64,000 bases of DNA from Camarhynchus parvulus. Its lineage: Eukaryota > Chordata > Aves > Passeriformes > Thraupidae. The notes under the pieces were generated by a model. It did no database searches. It had not been told where the DNA came from and saw only the letters and a list, made by a program, of their open reading frames with translations. The DNA lies in assembly GCF_901933205.1 (NCBI RefSeq), contig NC_044574.1:310001-374000 (forward strand). The letters are read 5' to 3'. Shown here in pieces: positions 31,801-42,402 of the stretch (its first letter is position 1; the number at the start of each line of letters is the position of its first letter). The translations under genes were made by a program, and so were the position numbers.

Positions 31801-32015
31801 CTGCACAGGGCAGGCTCTGGTGGTTTAGCATTCCTGCTCAGCAGGCCCAGATTCCCACAGCCCATGTCTCAGGAAATGCAGCCTCAGTGTTCTCCCACAC
31901 CTGTGCAGCACTGTTACCTGGGGCAGCTGGCACAGTTTGGGATAGCCAGCCAGAGCCCTGGCACAGGGGTGCCAGGAGACACCCAGCAGCTCTGTGGGTT
32001 CATCCAGAGTCTTGA

Positions 32016-32172
32016 GGAGGAAGAGAGGACGGAGGAGGATCAGGATGGAGGAGGATCAGGATGGAGGAGGATCAGGATGGAGGAGGATCAGGATGGGAGG
32101 AGGATCAGGATGGAGGAGGATCAGGATGGAAGGAGGATCAAGATGGAGGAGGATCAGGATGAGGAAGGTTCA
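32016..32172 (+). repeat. 16-bp purine-rich minisatellite
   Basis: About nine copies of GGATCAGGATGGAGGA, with one-base G insertions near 32095 and an AGGATCAAGATG variant. Confidence 0.93.
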
Positions 32173-32244
32173 GGAGGGAGCCCACATGAAGGAAGGCTGA
32201 GGGCAGAGGAGACTGAGGGCAGAGCTCAGTGGGAACAGCTCCCA

Positions 32245-32520
32245 CCTCTGGGACAGGGACAGGGGACACTGGAGCTGTTCCAGGGCAGGTTTAGGTTGGA
32301 TCTCAGGAAAGGTTCTTCCCCAGAGGGAGCTGGCACTGCCCAGGCTCCCCAGGGAATGGGCACAGCCCTGAGGCTGCCAGAGCTCCAGAAGCATTGGGAC
32401 AGCGCTCCAGGGATGCCCAGGGTGGGATTTTGGAGGTCTGGGCAGGGACAGGGGTGGCACTGGATGATCCCTGTGGGTCCCTCCCAGCTCAGCATACTCT
32501 GTGTTTCTATTATTCTATGC
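32245..32520 (+). mobile_element. CR1 LINE 3' fragment
   Basis: Sense: AGGTTTAGGTTGGATCTCAG, GAGGGAGCTGGCACTGCCC, GGGATGCCCAGGGTGGGATT, and a tail with TTCTATTATTCTATG. About 275 bp. Same subfamily look as the copy ending at 9083. Confidence 0.88.
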
Positions 32521-33219
32521 CCCCTAATGGATCTCTGTTTCTTAGTCCTCAGCAAGTCCCAGATAATTTAAATGGCCCTTCTGACCACAAGATACAAGGA
32601 GCAGCACCCACAAGCCCTGGTTTTATCTAATATCTTGTATTTCTGGAGATTTGTTTCAGAATGCTGCCTCCAGGGCCGATGTTTTTCAGGAAAAGGTGGA
32701 GGTGGAAGTGTGGGGTTTTGGTTTTCCCACTGTGTGCCTCCATGTGCCCGGGGCTGGCACAGCTCCCTGCACCAGCCCTGCCCGAGCTCTCTGCATCCCC
32801 AGGGACCTCAGACCTCCCTGGGCAGAAGCCAAAAGGAAAACAATGCAGAGGAAATGTGCTCCTGTGCAGCAGCAGCAGCAGGTTGATTTATGGCCCAGTC
32901 ATCCATGACATGAAGGCTGACGAAGCTCAGGAATCACTGGCCTGAGAGTTTGGAAGCAGAGGAGGTGGGGACAGCTCACAGAGACACAGAGAGTTTGGAG
33001 AGGAGGTGGGGACTGCCCCCAGCTCACAGGGACACAAACAGAGACAGGACCCTGCCTGGGCAGTCCCCGCAGGGCTGCTCCTGGCAGCTCTTCCCTCCTG
33101 CCCTGGCAGAGTGCTGTGCTGCTTTCAGCACCTTGAACCTTCCCGCTTTTCATTTCTGAATTTCCATTTCTGCATTTAACTGCTTCTTCCAGAAACAAAA
33201 ATAAATACTGTTCCCCCAA
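32521..33219. other. Single-copy noncoding stretch
   Basis: Contains a partial duplication near 32945-33040 (GTTTGGAGGAGGTGGGGAC-like segments twice). No exon recognised. Confidence 0.45.
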
Positions 33220-33221
33220 TA

Positions 33222-33228
33222 CATACAT

Positions 33229-33259
<31 letters not shown>

Positions 33260-33292
33260 AATATATGCATTCACACACACATATATGTTACA
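33222..33292. repeat. Compound CA/TA microsatellite
   Basis: ACATACATAC, then about 9 CA, about 8 TA, a short AT-rich gap and a second CACACACACATATATG. Confidence 0.95.
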
Positions 33293-33871
33293 CCTCATAA
33301 AATTCCCAGAGAAGCCAGCAGCAGGATTGATTGAAACAGGCAATTTCGTAGCAAGCTGCAAAGTTCTTCCCTGAATCAGTGAGTCATGATGCCCTGCAAA
33401 GCACGCACTAAAACGTCATAATGACCTACTGCTATTATTTCTTCCTTAAATCTGCCGGTGAGAGGAGCAGGGCTGTGCAGAGGGAGGGCAGCAGGGGCTG
33501 AGCTGGGTGCAGCCAGCCTGGGGCAGCACAGGGAGAGGCAGAGGAGGCTCTGCCTGGCTCACAGCCCCCAGCTCTGGGCTCAGGAGGAGGCAGCACATCT
33601 GTCTGGGAGGGACAGGAATGCCCAGGTCACTTGTTCACACTTCTAGGGACAGAACAACTCAGATGTCAGCAGCCTTTGGTGTTCAGCTCATCACTGCACA
33701 GGCCCAGAGAGGAGGTGGGGGAGAGCAGGACCTGCCCAGCCCAGAGCCCCTGCTCAGCCCTGGGCTGATGGCAAAGGCAAGGTGGGAATTGTGTCGCTGT
33801 GCCCCTGGCTCAGGTGAGAGCCCACCTGCAGAGCTGCCCCAGCCCTGGGGCCAACAGCAGGAGCACGTGGA
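33293..33871. other. Single-copy noncoding stretch
   Basis: Includes an ACGTCATAATGAC motif at 33413-33425 that resembles one at 38928-38940. No exon recognised. Confidence 0.45.
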
Positions 33872-34150
33872 GCTGCTGCAGAGAGCCCAGAGGAGGCCCC
33901 GGAGCTGCTGCAGGGCTGGAGCCCCTCTGCTCTGGAGCCAGGCTGGCAGAGCTGGGAATGTTCCCCTGGAGAAGGGAAGGCTCCAGGCAGAGCTCAGAGC
34001 CCCTGGCAGGGCCTGCAGGGGCTGCAGGAGAGCTGGAGAGGGACTGGGGACAAGGCCTGCAGGGACAGGAGCCAGGGAATGGCTCCCACTGGGAAAGGGG
34101 AGATTGGGCTGGCATCTTGGCAAGGACCTCAGCAGGGCCACACAGGTCCT
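33872..34150 (+). mobile_element. CR1 LINE fragment next to a minisatellite
   Basis: Sense CR1 from AGAGCCCAGAGGAGGCCCC to CTTGGCAAGGACCTCAGC. Positions 33943-34083 are the inverted twin of 3287-3427. The usual 3' tail is absent; the 19-bp array starts about 20 bases after the recognisable CR1 ends. Confidence 0.83.
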
Positions 34151-34160
34151 GTCAGGGAGC

Positions 34161-35200
34161 CAGTGATGGTCCCAGGGCAGCACTGGGGGGATCAGGGCAG
34201 CACTGGGGGATCGGGGCAGCACTGGGGGATCGGGTCAGCACTGGGGGGATCAGGGCAGCACTGGGGGGATCAGGGCAGCACTGGGGGATCAGGGCAGCTC
34301 TGGGGGATCAGGGCAGCACTGGGGGATCGGGGCAGCACTGGGGGATCAGGGCAGCTCTGGGGGATCAGGGCAGCTCTGGGGGATCAGGGCAGCACTGGGG
34401 GGATCAGGGCAGCTCTGGGGGATCAGGGCAGCACTGGGGGATCAGGGCAGCACTGGGGGATCGGGGCAGCACTGGGGGGATCAGGGCAGCACTGGGGGAT
34501 CAGGGCAGCTCTGGGGGATCAGAGCAGCACTGGGGGATCAGGGCAGCTCTGGGGGATCAGAGCAGCACTGGGGGATCAGGGCAGCACTGGGGGATCAGGG
34601 CAGCACTGGGGGATCAGGGCAGCACTGGGGGATCAGAGCAGCACTGGGGGATCAGGGCAGCACTGGGGGATCAGGGGCAGCTCTGGGGGATCAGAGCAGC
34701 ACTGGGGGATCAGGGGCAGCACTGGGGGGATCGGGGCAGCTCTGGGGGATCAGAGCAGCACTGGGGGATCAGGGCAGCACTGGGGGATCAGAGCAGCACT
34801 GGGGGATCAGGGCAGCACTGGGGGGATCAGGGCAGTCCTGGGGGGATCAGGGCAGCACTGGGGGATCAGGGCAGCTCTGGGGGATCAGGGCAGCACTGGG
34901 GGATCAGGGCAGCTCTGGGGGATCAGGGCAGCACTGGGGGATCAGGGCAGCACTGGGGGATCAGGGCAGCTCTGGGGGGCAGCTCTGGGGATCAGAGCAG
35001 CACTGGGGGATCAGGGCAGCACTGGGGGGATCGGGGCAGCACTGGGGGGATCAGGGCAGCACTGGGGGATCAGGGCAGCACTGGGGGGATCAGGGGCAGT
35101 CCTGTGGGGATCAGGGCAGCCCTGTGGGGATCAGGCTCTCACTGGTCCCTGTCACTGGGCCAGTGATGCTCCCATGGCAGCTCTGGGGGGATCAGGGCAG
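34161..35200. repeat. 19/20-bp minisatellite bracketed by direct repeats
   Basis: About 48 copies of ATCAGGGCAGCACTGGGGG, with CTCTGGGGG and ATCAGAGCAGC variants and one-base G changes. The 40 bases at 34161-34200 recur at 35161-35200, exactly 1000 bp on, with three differences. Both start CAGTGATG and lead into the first or last array units. The plus strand has regular GGG and GGGGG runs and so G-quadruplex potential. Confidence 0.95.
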
Positions 35201-36404
35201 CCCTGCTGTGGTGCCAGGGGATGCTCTGTGGGTGCACTCTCTGATCCTGGCAGCTGCTGGATCAGTTCCTGGGCTCTGTGGAGGTTCTTCTGAGCAGATA
35301 CAGCACATTCAGTGGGACTGACACCACAGATGTGTGCAGAGATGCAGGAGCAGAGATGTCATTGAAAAGAGACACAAGGACACGGGCCCGATGGAAGCCT
35401 TGTGGTATGGCAGATGAATAGCATTCAGACTATTTATTTTTTAACTTAATTTTTGGTGTCCAGGTCCAGTTATTGACTCCCAGCATGAGAGAGCAGATTG
35501 GAGCCCGTGACGTGCAGGTGCTCGTGGTGCTGTGAGTTAAACACATCCGCGAGTCTTGGCAGGACTAAAGGCTCCAGGAGCACTACCAATTTAGCCATAC
35601 AGATAGAATAATTTAAAAAATTACTTTCAAGTCTTCCTCCACCCCCTCCAAACTTAAAGGCCCTACTGGTTTGTTTGTCTTATTTTTGATCAAACTCTGG
35701 TTTTGTTGTCAGCATTGCTGAACGTCTTGGATTTCCTTTGATAGGATTGAAAAGCTGTTTCCAAAAGGAAAAAAAAAGGAGAGAAAACCTTTCCAACGCT
35801 GCCTTCTTTTTTTCCTGACTTAATTACACAGTAAACAAAGCAGATTTATTTCTGAGCACACCTGTATTATTTCTGAAGAGCTGTTGAGCATCTGTGAAAT
35901 GAACAGAAATGAACAGATTGTCTCCTGTTTTTCAATAGAAAAGCCCCAGACCAGAGCAGGCAGGGCTCGAGGCTCCTGTGTGTCATCCCCCACACGGCAG
36001 CAGCTCCTGTGCTCGGCTCCAGCAGCTCCTCACACCCTTCTCCAGGGGCAGGAAGGGCCCCAGGAGGCGTGGGCAGGATGGGTCTGTGTCTCAGGGCTGT
36101 CCATTATGGCAATCGGTGCCTCGGGCAGCCTCTCTGCTCCCTAAGGGGATCTGGAGACCAGGCACAGATCCCAGGCTGGCCCAGGCCGGAGGCACCACAG
36201 CTGTCACTGGTGCCACCTCCCTGCTCCAGCAGGGCCAGCCCAGGGCCCAGGGCACAGCAGGGTGTCCCTGGGGCTCTGCAATGTCCCTGGGAGGGACCCC
36301 AGAGCCTCTCTGGGCTCTGCTCAGGGCTGGCACTGCCAGGGCAGCAGCTCTGCCTCGGGGCAGGGGCAGCTCGGGGCTCAGGCCCTGCCCGGGGCTCTGG
36401 GGCA
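35201..36404. other. Single-copy noncoding stretch, 1.2 kb
   Basis: 35330-35900 is AT-rich, slowly varying sequence that could include a conserved noncoding element. 35950-36400 is GC-rich. No exon recognised. Confidence 0.45.
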
Positions 36405-37090
36405 CCCAGGGACAGCCAGGGACACTCAGGGACAGCCAGGGACACTCAGGGATAGCCAGGGACACATGGGGACACGTGGGGACCCCCAGAGGCACCCAGG
36501 GACTGCAGGGACACTCAGGGACAGCCAGGGACACATGGAGACCTGTGGGGACCCTCAGAGGCACCCAGGGACAGCCAGGGACACTCAGGGATAGCCAGGG
36601 ACACTCAGGGACAGCCAGGGACACATGAGGACATGTGGGGACCCTCAGAGGCACCCTGGGACACCCAGGGACACTCAGGGACAGCCAGGGACACATGGAG
36701 ACATGTGGGGACCCCCAGAGGCACCCAGGGACTGCAGGGACACTCAGGGACAGCCAGGGACACATGGAGACCTGTGGGGACCCTCAGAGGTACCCAGGGA
36801 CAGCCAGGGACACTCAGGCATAGCCAGGGACACTCAGGGACAGCCAGGGACACATGAGGACATGTGGGGACCCTCAGAGGCACCCTGGGACACCCAGGGA
36901 CACCCAAGGACAGACAAGGACACATAGGGACACACAGGGACATCCATGGACACCCAAGGTCACCCAGGGACAGCCAGGGACACACAGGGACACTCAGGGA
37001 CAGCCAGGGACAGCCAGTGACACATGGGGACATATGGGCACCCCCAGAGAGACCCTGGGACACCCAAGGACAGACAGGGACAGCCAGGGC
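36405..37090. repeat. 10/20-bp minisatellite with about 229-bp higher-order unit
   Basis: Base motif CAGGGACACT/CAGGGACAGC in 10- and 20-bp forms. Longer modules with GTGGGGACCCTCAGAGGCAC recur near 36475, 36545, 36637, 36707, 36775 and 36867. A segment starting ACACATGAGGACATGTGGGG is found at 36621 and again at 36850, giving a higher-order period near 229 bp. Confidence 0.95.
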
Positions 37091-37094
37091 TTAG

Positions 37095-37165
37095 GGCCCC
37101 TCTCAGCTGGGGCTCCTCTCCAGCTGAGCAGCCTCAGCTCCCTCAGCCTTTCCCTGATCCCACAG
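37095..37165 (-). mobile_element. Possible CR1 remnant
   Basis: CAGCTCCCTCAGCCTTTCCC and the pieces before it resemble the antisense CR1 block found at 58145-58170. Short and diverged. Confidence 0.4.
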
Positions 37166-37507
37166 AGGATGAACCCATGGGCTTCAGTAATAAAAAGGCT
37201 TTCTGCTGCCCAGCTGTGTGTTTTCATTAAGTCCAAATGAGTTTAATGCATTCACAGTTTAATATATTGAAGATGCTCCCTTTGGTTGAAATTATCAAAT
37301 TATCAAAAGCTGCTGTCCAAGAGAAAGATGCGCAGCCAGACAGAGGGAGGAGCAGAGGCAGCACAGCTGCCTGAGCTAAATGTCCTCAGGAAAGCAGGCC
37401 CAGAGCAGGGGATGCTGCTGGACTCGGGCAGGATCCTTTGGGATCCACAGCCAGATCCCAAACTGCAGAGCAGGGACCCCACCTTCTCTGGGAGCTACAT
37501 CAGCATC

Positions 37508-38334
37508 TCTTGGGGGAGGCGAAACAGGAAAGCCTTATCAATGTGATTGTCTGGCAAAAGATTTTGAGAATATGGAAACTATAAGTGAGATTGAAATGAA
37601 AGCAAGCTTTGAGATACCTCAGTTACTGAACAACTGGAAAACAATGGTGTGGCCGGACTGAAGGTGATCCCCTTTGGATGGAACAACACCCTCTGCTTGC
37701 AGGCAGGCCCAAGGGTCAGAGCAGATGCTACTAGCTTGGCAGAAGGGGCCCAAAGAGGAGTTTTTAGGGTTTAAAATGTAACACGGCATGGTAATATAAT
37801 GATTCTTATAGGCTGTATGGAAATGCTGTAGGATTTGTATCTTGTACTGGATTGGTTAGTGAGAATCAGAATATTCAACAGAAAAGACGATTTATTGTAT
37901 TGGAATGGGAATTCGCTCTCTTAGCTCTTGCCCCTCTTACTCTCTGACCCCTTTTACTCTCTTACGCTTTTACTCTCTTTCCCTCTCATCCTCTCTCCTC
38001 TCTCTTCTCTCTTTACTGCTCTGAGCTGTGGCTGGCAGCTCCCAGCAGGGCCCTGCACCCAGGCCCTCTGCAATAAACCCCAAATCCCAAAATGCCCCTG
38101 CACCCAGGCCCTCTGCAATAAACCCCAAATCCCAAAATGCCCCTGCACCCAGGCCCTTTGCAATAAACCCCAAATCCCAGCAGGGCCCCGCACCCAGGCC
38201 CTCTGCAGTAAACCCCAAGTTCCAAAAGGCCCCTGCACCCAGGCCCTCTGCAGTAAACCCCAAGTTCCACGACCTGGCTTCAGAGATCTCTGGTCTCCAT
38301 CTGTCCCGACCATCCTACCCCCGATGCTCCTACA
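37508..38334 (+). mobile_element. Solo LTR (family C, copy 2) with expanded polyA module
   Basis: 827 bp. Its start TCTTGGGGGAGG aligns with the TGCTGGGAAGG start of the copy at 7771, and it ends GATGCTCCTACA. Flanking hexamers AGCATC (37502-37507) and AGTATC (38335-38340) look like a 6-bp target duplication with one change. TCTGGCAAAAGATTTTGAG near 37550 matches the copy-1 segment at about 7820. It exceeds copy 1 mainly because of a 45-bp repeat. No viral genes adjoin. Confidence 0.8.
38042..38272 (+). repeat. 45-bp repeat of LTR polyadenylation-signal module
   Basis: Five phased copies with core CACCCAGGCCCTCTGCAATA. AATAAA lies at 38072, 38117 and 38162, and AGTAAA at 38207 and 38252, each exactly 45 bp apart. 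The related LTR at 7771-8454 has one such signal. Confidence 0.95.
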
Positions 38335-38341
38335 AGTATCC

Positions 38342-38490
38342 ACATGGAATCACTGAATCCTGAAATAGTTTGGGTGGAAGGGACCTTAAACCCTCCCAGT
38401 GCCACCCCTGCCGTGGCAAGGACATCTCCCACTGCCCCAGGCTGCTCCAGTGTCCAGGCTGGCCTTGGGCACTGCCAGGCACAGAGAGAA
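38342..38490 (-). mobile_element. CR1 LINE 3' fragment
   Basis: Antisense: GGAATCACTGAATCCTGAAA, GGGTGGAAGGGACCTTAAAC, CCGTGGCAAGGACATCTCCC. It begins only about 8 bases after the family C LTR. Confidence 0.87.
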
Positions 38491-39667
38491 CATCCCTGAT
38501 GAAATCCTGCCCAGCCCCTCACTAGCACTCATCAAACACAATCAGCTGTACACTTTGTCCAGCTGATGATGGAGCTTATCACAACGGGGATTTACAGCAC
38601 AGGAGCTCTTTAGGGCGATGAATTTGTCCATCACTGTTGGATCAAGTAATTTTTAACTTCTGCACCAGCACAAGCCTCTCCAGAGCTTTATTGTCCCTTC
38701 ATCCCCATCAGAGCTGCTGATTATTGAGGAAAAGCACTTTCCGTGGGCTGCTGCCAGGTCAGCCCGAGCAGTTTGCTCCTCCACAAAGGCAGGCTCGTGG
38801 GTGCAGCAGGATGAGGCAGAATCCTGCAAAGAGTTAAAGGACATGAAAGCCCTTCCAGCAGCAGCTTAGTGCACACAGGCAGAGCAATTGGGAGCGAGCA
38901 CATTACTGCCTGAGTGAGTGACCCGGAACGTCATCATGACACATCACTATTGTTCCCTCGCAGAATATTTCCTTTGGGAGCAAAATGAGTGAGGAACGAG
39001 CTCCCAAATGATTGCTAACAAGAAAAAAAAAAAAAAAAGAATTGGGGAAGGGGAGAATAAAAGGGAGAAAAGAGCCCAGAAAGGCTTCACAGGCTAAGAG
39101 CAAATTACTCTGCAATTCAGCGAGCGATTTCATGGACATGCTGCAGGGATAATGCATTCTGAGTGGCTAGAATTTCATTTAATTCCACTTCATTGTTGAG
39201 CATCTTTTCCAGCGGTTTTATGACTGAACACCGTGTGCCCATTTTCCTTGTTCCTAATCTGGCTTTTTGACAGTCACACGGGATCTGTGTGTGCGTGTTT
39301 GTTTGTGCGACGCCTCTGCTGTCCTGAGACAGGAGCACTGAAAGGAAAATGCTCACAAATGAGCCTTAATTTTTCCACAGTTACTGTTTAGGCTGATGAC
39401 TGAAGGTTTTTGTCTCTGCTGTGCTCCCAGGCTGTCAATCACTCATGGATCAATTAATTGATCCATCAATCCATTTTTCTACCTTGCAGAAATGCTGCAG
39501 CTGCCTGCAGTGACCGAGGGGACACAAAGCTCTGGGAGCCTCAGCTCAATGGCATTTGCAGTGCTCCAGAAGGAGCTCTGGGGCAGCCTGTGTGCAAATC
39601 AGGAGGATCTCTCAGTTTCCTGTAGCTTCCTCATGAAGGTAGAAGAAACCTCAAGTACTCCGAGCAG
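38491..39667. other. Single-copy noncoding stretch, candidate conserved elements
   Basis: About 1.2 kb, AT-balanced, no repeats apart from a poly(A) run at 39021-39039. ATTA/TAAT motifs and an ACGTCATCATGAC palindrome-like site (38928-38940) make it look like conserved noncoding DNA. Confidence 0.4.
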
Positions 39668-39955
39668 ATCACCAGAGTTATTGAATGGTTTGGGTTGGAA
39701 AGGATCTTAAAAACTGTCTTGTTCCCCCTGCCATGGCAGGGACACCTCCCACTGTCCCAGGCTGCTCCAACCCCATGTCCAGCCTGGCCCTGGGCACTGC
39801 CAGGGCTCCAGGGGCAGCCCCAGCTGCTCTGGGCACTTGTGCCAGGGCCTCACACCCTGCCAGGGAACAATTCCTAACTCTCAATATCCCATCCATCCCT
39901 GCCCTCTGGCACTGGGAGCCATTCCCTGTGCCCTGTCCCTCCAGGCCCTTGTAAG
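39668..39955 (-). mobile_element. CR1 LINE 3' fragment
   Basis: Antisense: ATTGAATGGTTTGGGTTGGA, CCATGGCAGGGACACCTCCC, GTGCCAGGGCCTCACACCC, CCAGGCCCTTGTAAGGAATG. About 290 bp, among the longer fragments. Confidence 0.9.
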
Positions 39956-42034
39956 GAATGTAATTTTCTGGACCAGTCTTGAACAATTTGTATCTGCCAT
40001 AGTGCCACCAGCTGGAAACATCAAATTGTTCCATTTTTGCAGCCTTTTTGTTTTATTCTCTTCTCTTTCTGTGGTGGCTGGATCAACCTGGTTTCCTTGG
40101 CAATAGCAATGTGACAGCAAAATTGTCCCAAGTTATTTTTCTCCTGGATTGGTTCCATCCTTGGAAGGTCTTTTTCTCACAGAGAAGGACAGGGAGGTTC
40201 CTGGAACATGTTAATTCTAACTTGCTTCCCAAAAAGTCGTCTTTGGGAATGAAAGTGCCCCTCTTGCTCTGGCTGTGAGCTGCCCATGCTGGGGGAGTGG
40301 TGGCTGGAGAGGACTGGTGCCACCCCAGGGCCGCTGCCCCTCCAGGAGGGACAGGACAGGGCTCAGATCTGCCTGGATGAGACATTCCTCATGCAATTGG
40401 GGATAATTGAGTGTTTTCTTGTGCAGCCCCATCTGCCCGTGGCCACTGTTCTCTCCTGCTTTATAATTAGCTCTTGCACTGTTGCAAGGACTGATTTGTC
40501 ATTCTGTCTTTGTGCCATCTCCAGCACAACAGAGCTCTGACACAAAGCACATCTCCATGTAAAACCACTATTTGCAGATCAAGTAAAAGGACAGCCTGAC
40601 CTGAAATCCCATCTTGGCCCCCGTGGTAAAACGAAGGCAACAATTACAAATAAAAAGACAATAGAGGAAGAACAGAACTGGGAAGATGGTAATTAGCACA
40701 AATGAGAAGCTGTGAAATTCAAATAGTTTGCTCAGAAAACTAAAGGCATTAAGGAAAGTCCCAGGAATAAAGAATTGTAGAGCATGTTAGAGCCACCAGG
40801 GATCTCAGCAATGACATTTGGCTCTTTGGTGGGGGAGGAGAAGAAAGTAATAACCTGGTCTCCAGCCCTCAATATGTTCTCACCTTCCTCTCCCAGTTTT
40901 AAAATTAAAAGAAGATTTATTTGTATTTCATGAATATGATTAGGAATAATTACCAAGGAAGATATTAAGAAAATACTGGGAATGAGTTTGTTTAAAAATT
41001 ATTAGGTCATTTGAATGCACTTAAAATGCTGGCTGAGGGGGAATGTGCACAGGAATGCAGGAAACCCCACATGGCTCAACATGAGCTTTTACCGTGAGTA
41101 AATCTGTTCCTGGCCATGCCAGGGACAGGAAGGATTTCACACAGACAGTTTCAAAGCTCCTGTGGAGAGTTAAAGAATGCAGACAGGGTTAGGGAATGGG
41201 GTTAAGGGGTCTTGGCAAGCAAGCAGAGCAGCAGAAATTCCACCGAGGGGCTGCAGCAAAGACATCGACAGAGACCCTGGAGCAAACCAGGAGGGAGCTG
41301 AAATTAGGCGAGGAGAAACATCTTCTGCTTCAATGAGAGACACCAGTGGGACTGAGACAAGCACACCAGCCAGTTGGCTGCTGTCAGCTTTAGAAAGAAA
41401 TTTGGGGAAGGATCAGAAGACAGTCCAAAAAAAAATGTGTAAGAAAAACTACTGGAGATCTGGAGAAAGCGCCTTGCACTGAGACTTTCACATCCAATCT
41501 GCCTATAAAAGAAATTTTATAAAAGAAAAAAAAAAAAAGAAGATGTAGAGGTGACTAATTTGATTAAGGTGTGTAAGTACTTTCATAGGGAGAAAATTGT
41601 GGTTAGCAAAGTAGTCTTTAATCTTGTGGAGAAAGGAATATTTATGACTGGAAGTGGAATCCTGACATATTCAAATAGAAATAATTTTAGCAGAGTGATG
41701 GACTAGGTGAAGGCAGTGCCATGGAAAGTGCTCCATCTCTCTGCTGCAGAAGGCTTTCAAATCAGGACTGAATTTCTTGCTCAAAGAGTCACTTTTGATT
41801 TCAGCCTTTCAATGTGTTGCTAAGCAGGTAAATGCAGTAACAAACCAGAGGTCACAGGGAATGGGCAGCGGTGCCTGGGAGCTGCTGCATCACCAGCACA
41901 GTGCTCCAGGGCTTGGCTGTTTCAGGAAATTCTGAGGTGTCAGGACGGGGTTTGGGGGCTCCTCTCCCAGCCACGCTCTGTGTGTCACAACCAGGAGCTT
42001 GGCCAGAGCAGGGACAGTTCAGGCAAGGGAATTG
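39956..42034. other. Single-copy noncoding stretch, 2.1 kb
   Basis: The longest repeat-poor AT-rich part of the window. 40480-41000 and 41460-41830 have few GC-rich runs and many short TAAT motifs. A 101-codon open frame at 41177-41482 has no recognisable domain and no clear splice signals. Confidence 0.45.
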
Positions 42035-42402
42035 GATCGCTCAGCCTTGGGAAGGGAAGGTTTGGGGGGATCTTATTGCAGCCTTCAGTGCCCGCAGAGG
42101 AGCCACCAGAGAGACACTTTGGGCAAGGGTGTGCAGGGACAGGACAGGGGGAATCGCTTCAGAGTGACAGAGGAAGCTTTAGATGGGATATTGGGAAGAA
42201 ATCCTTCCCTGGCAGGGTGGGCAGCCCTGGCACAGGTGCCCAAAGCAGCTGCGGCTGCCCCTGGATCCCTGGCAGTGTCCCAGGCCAGGCTGGACACCGA
42301 GGCTGGAGCACCTGGGACAGTGGGAGGTGTTCCCTGCCATGGCAGGGGTGGCACTGGGTGGGATTTAGGATCCTTCCAACCCAAACCATTCTGTGATTCA
42401 CT
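42035..42402 (+). mobile_element. CR1 LINE 3' fragment, about 370 bp
   Basis: Sense: GATCTTATTGCAGCCTTCAG, TTAGATGGGATATTGGGAAG, GGTGTTCCCTGCCATGGCAG, tail TTCCAACCCAAACCATTCTG. One of the most complete CR1 ends here. Confidence 0.92.

Noticed and set aside
31296..31865. WIGLD-repeat open frame.
   Set aside because: Translation of the TCCAA array inside a CR1 tail; not a gene.
33222..33292. CA/TA tract as a regulatory Z-DNA element.
   Set aside because: An ordinary compound microsatellite; nothing around it suggests function.
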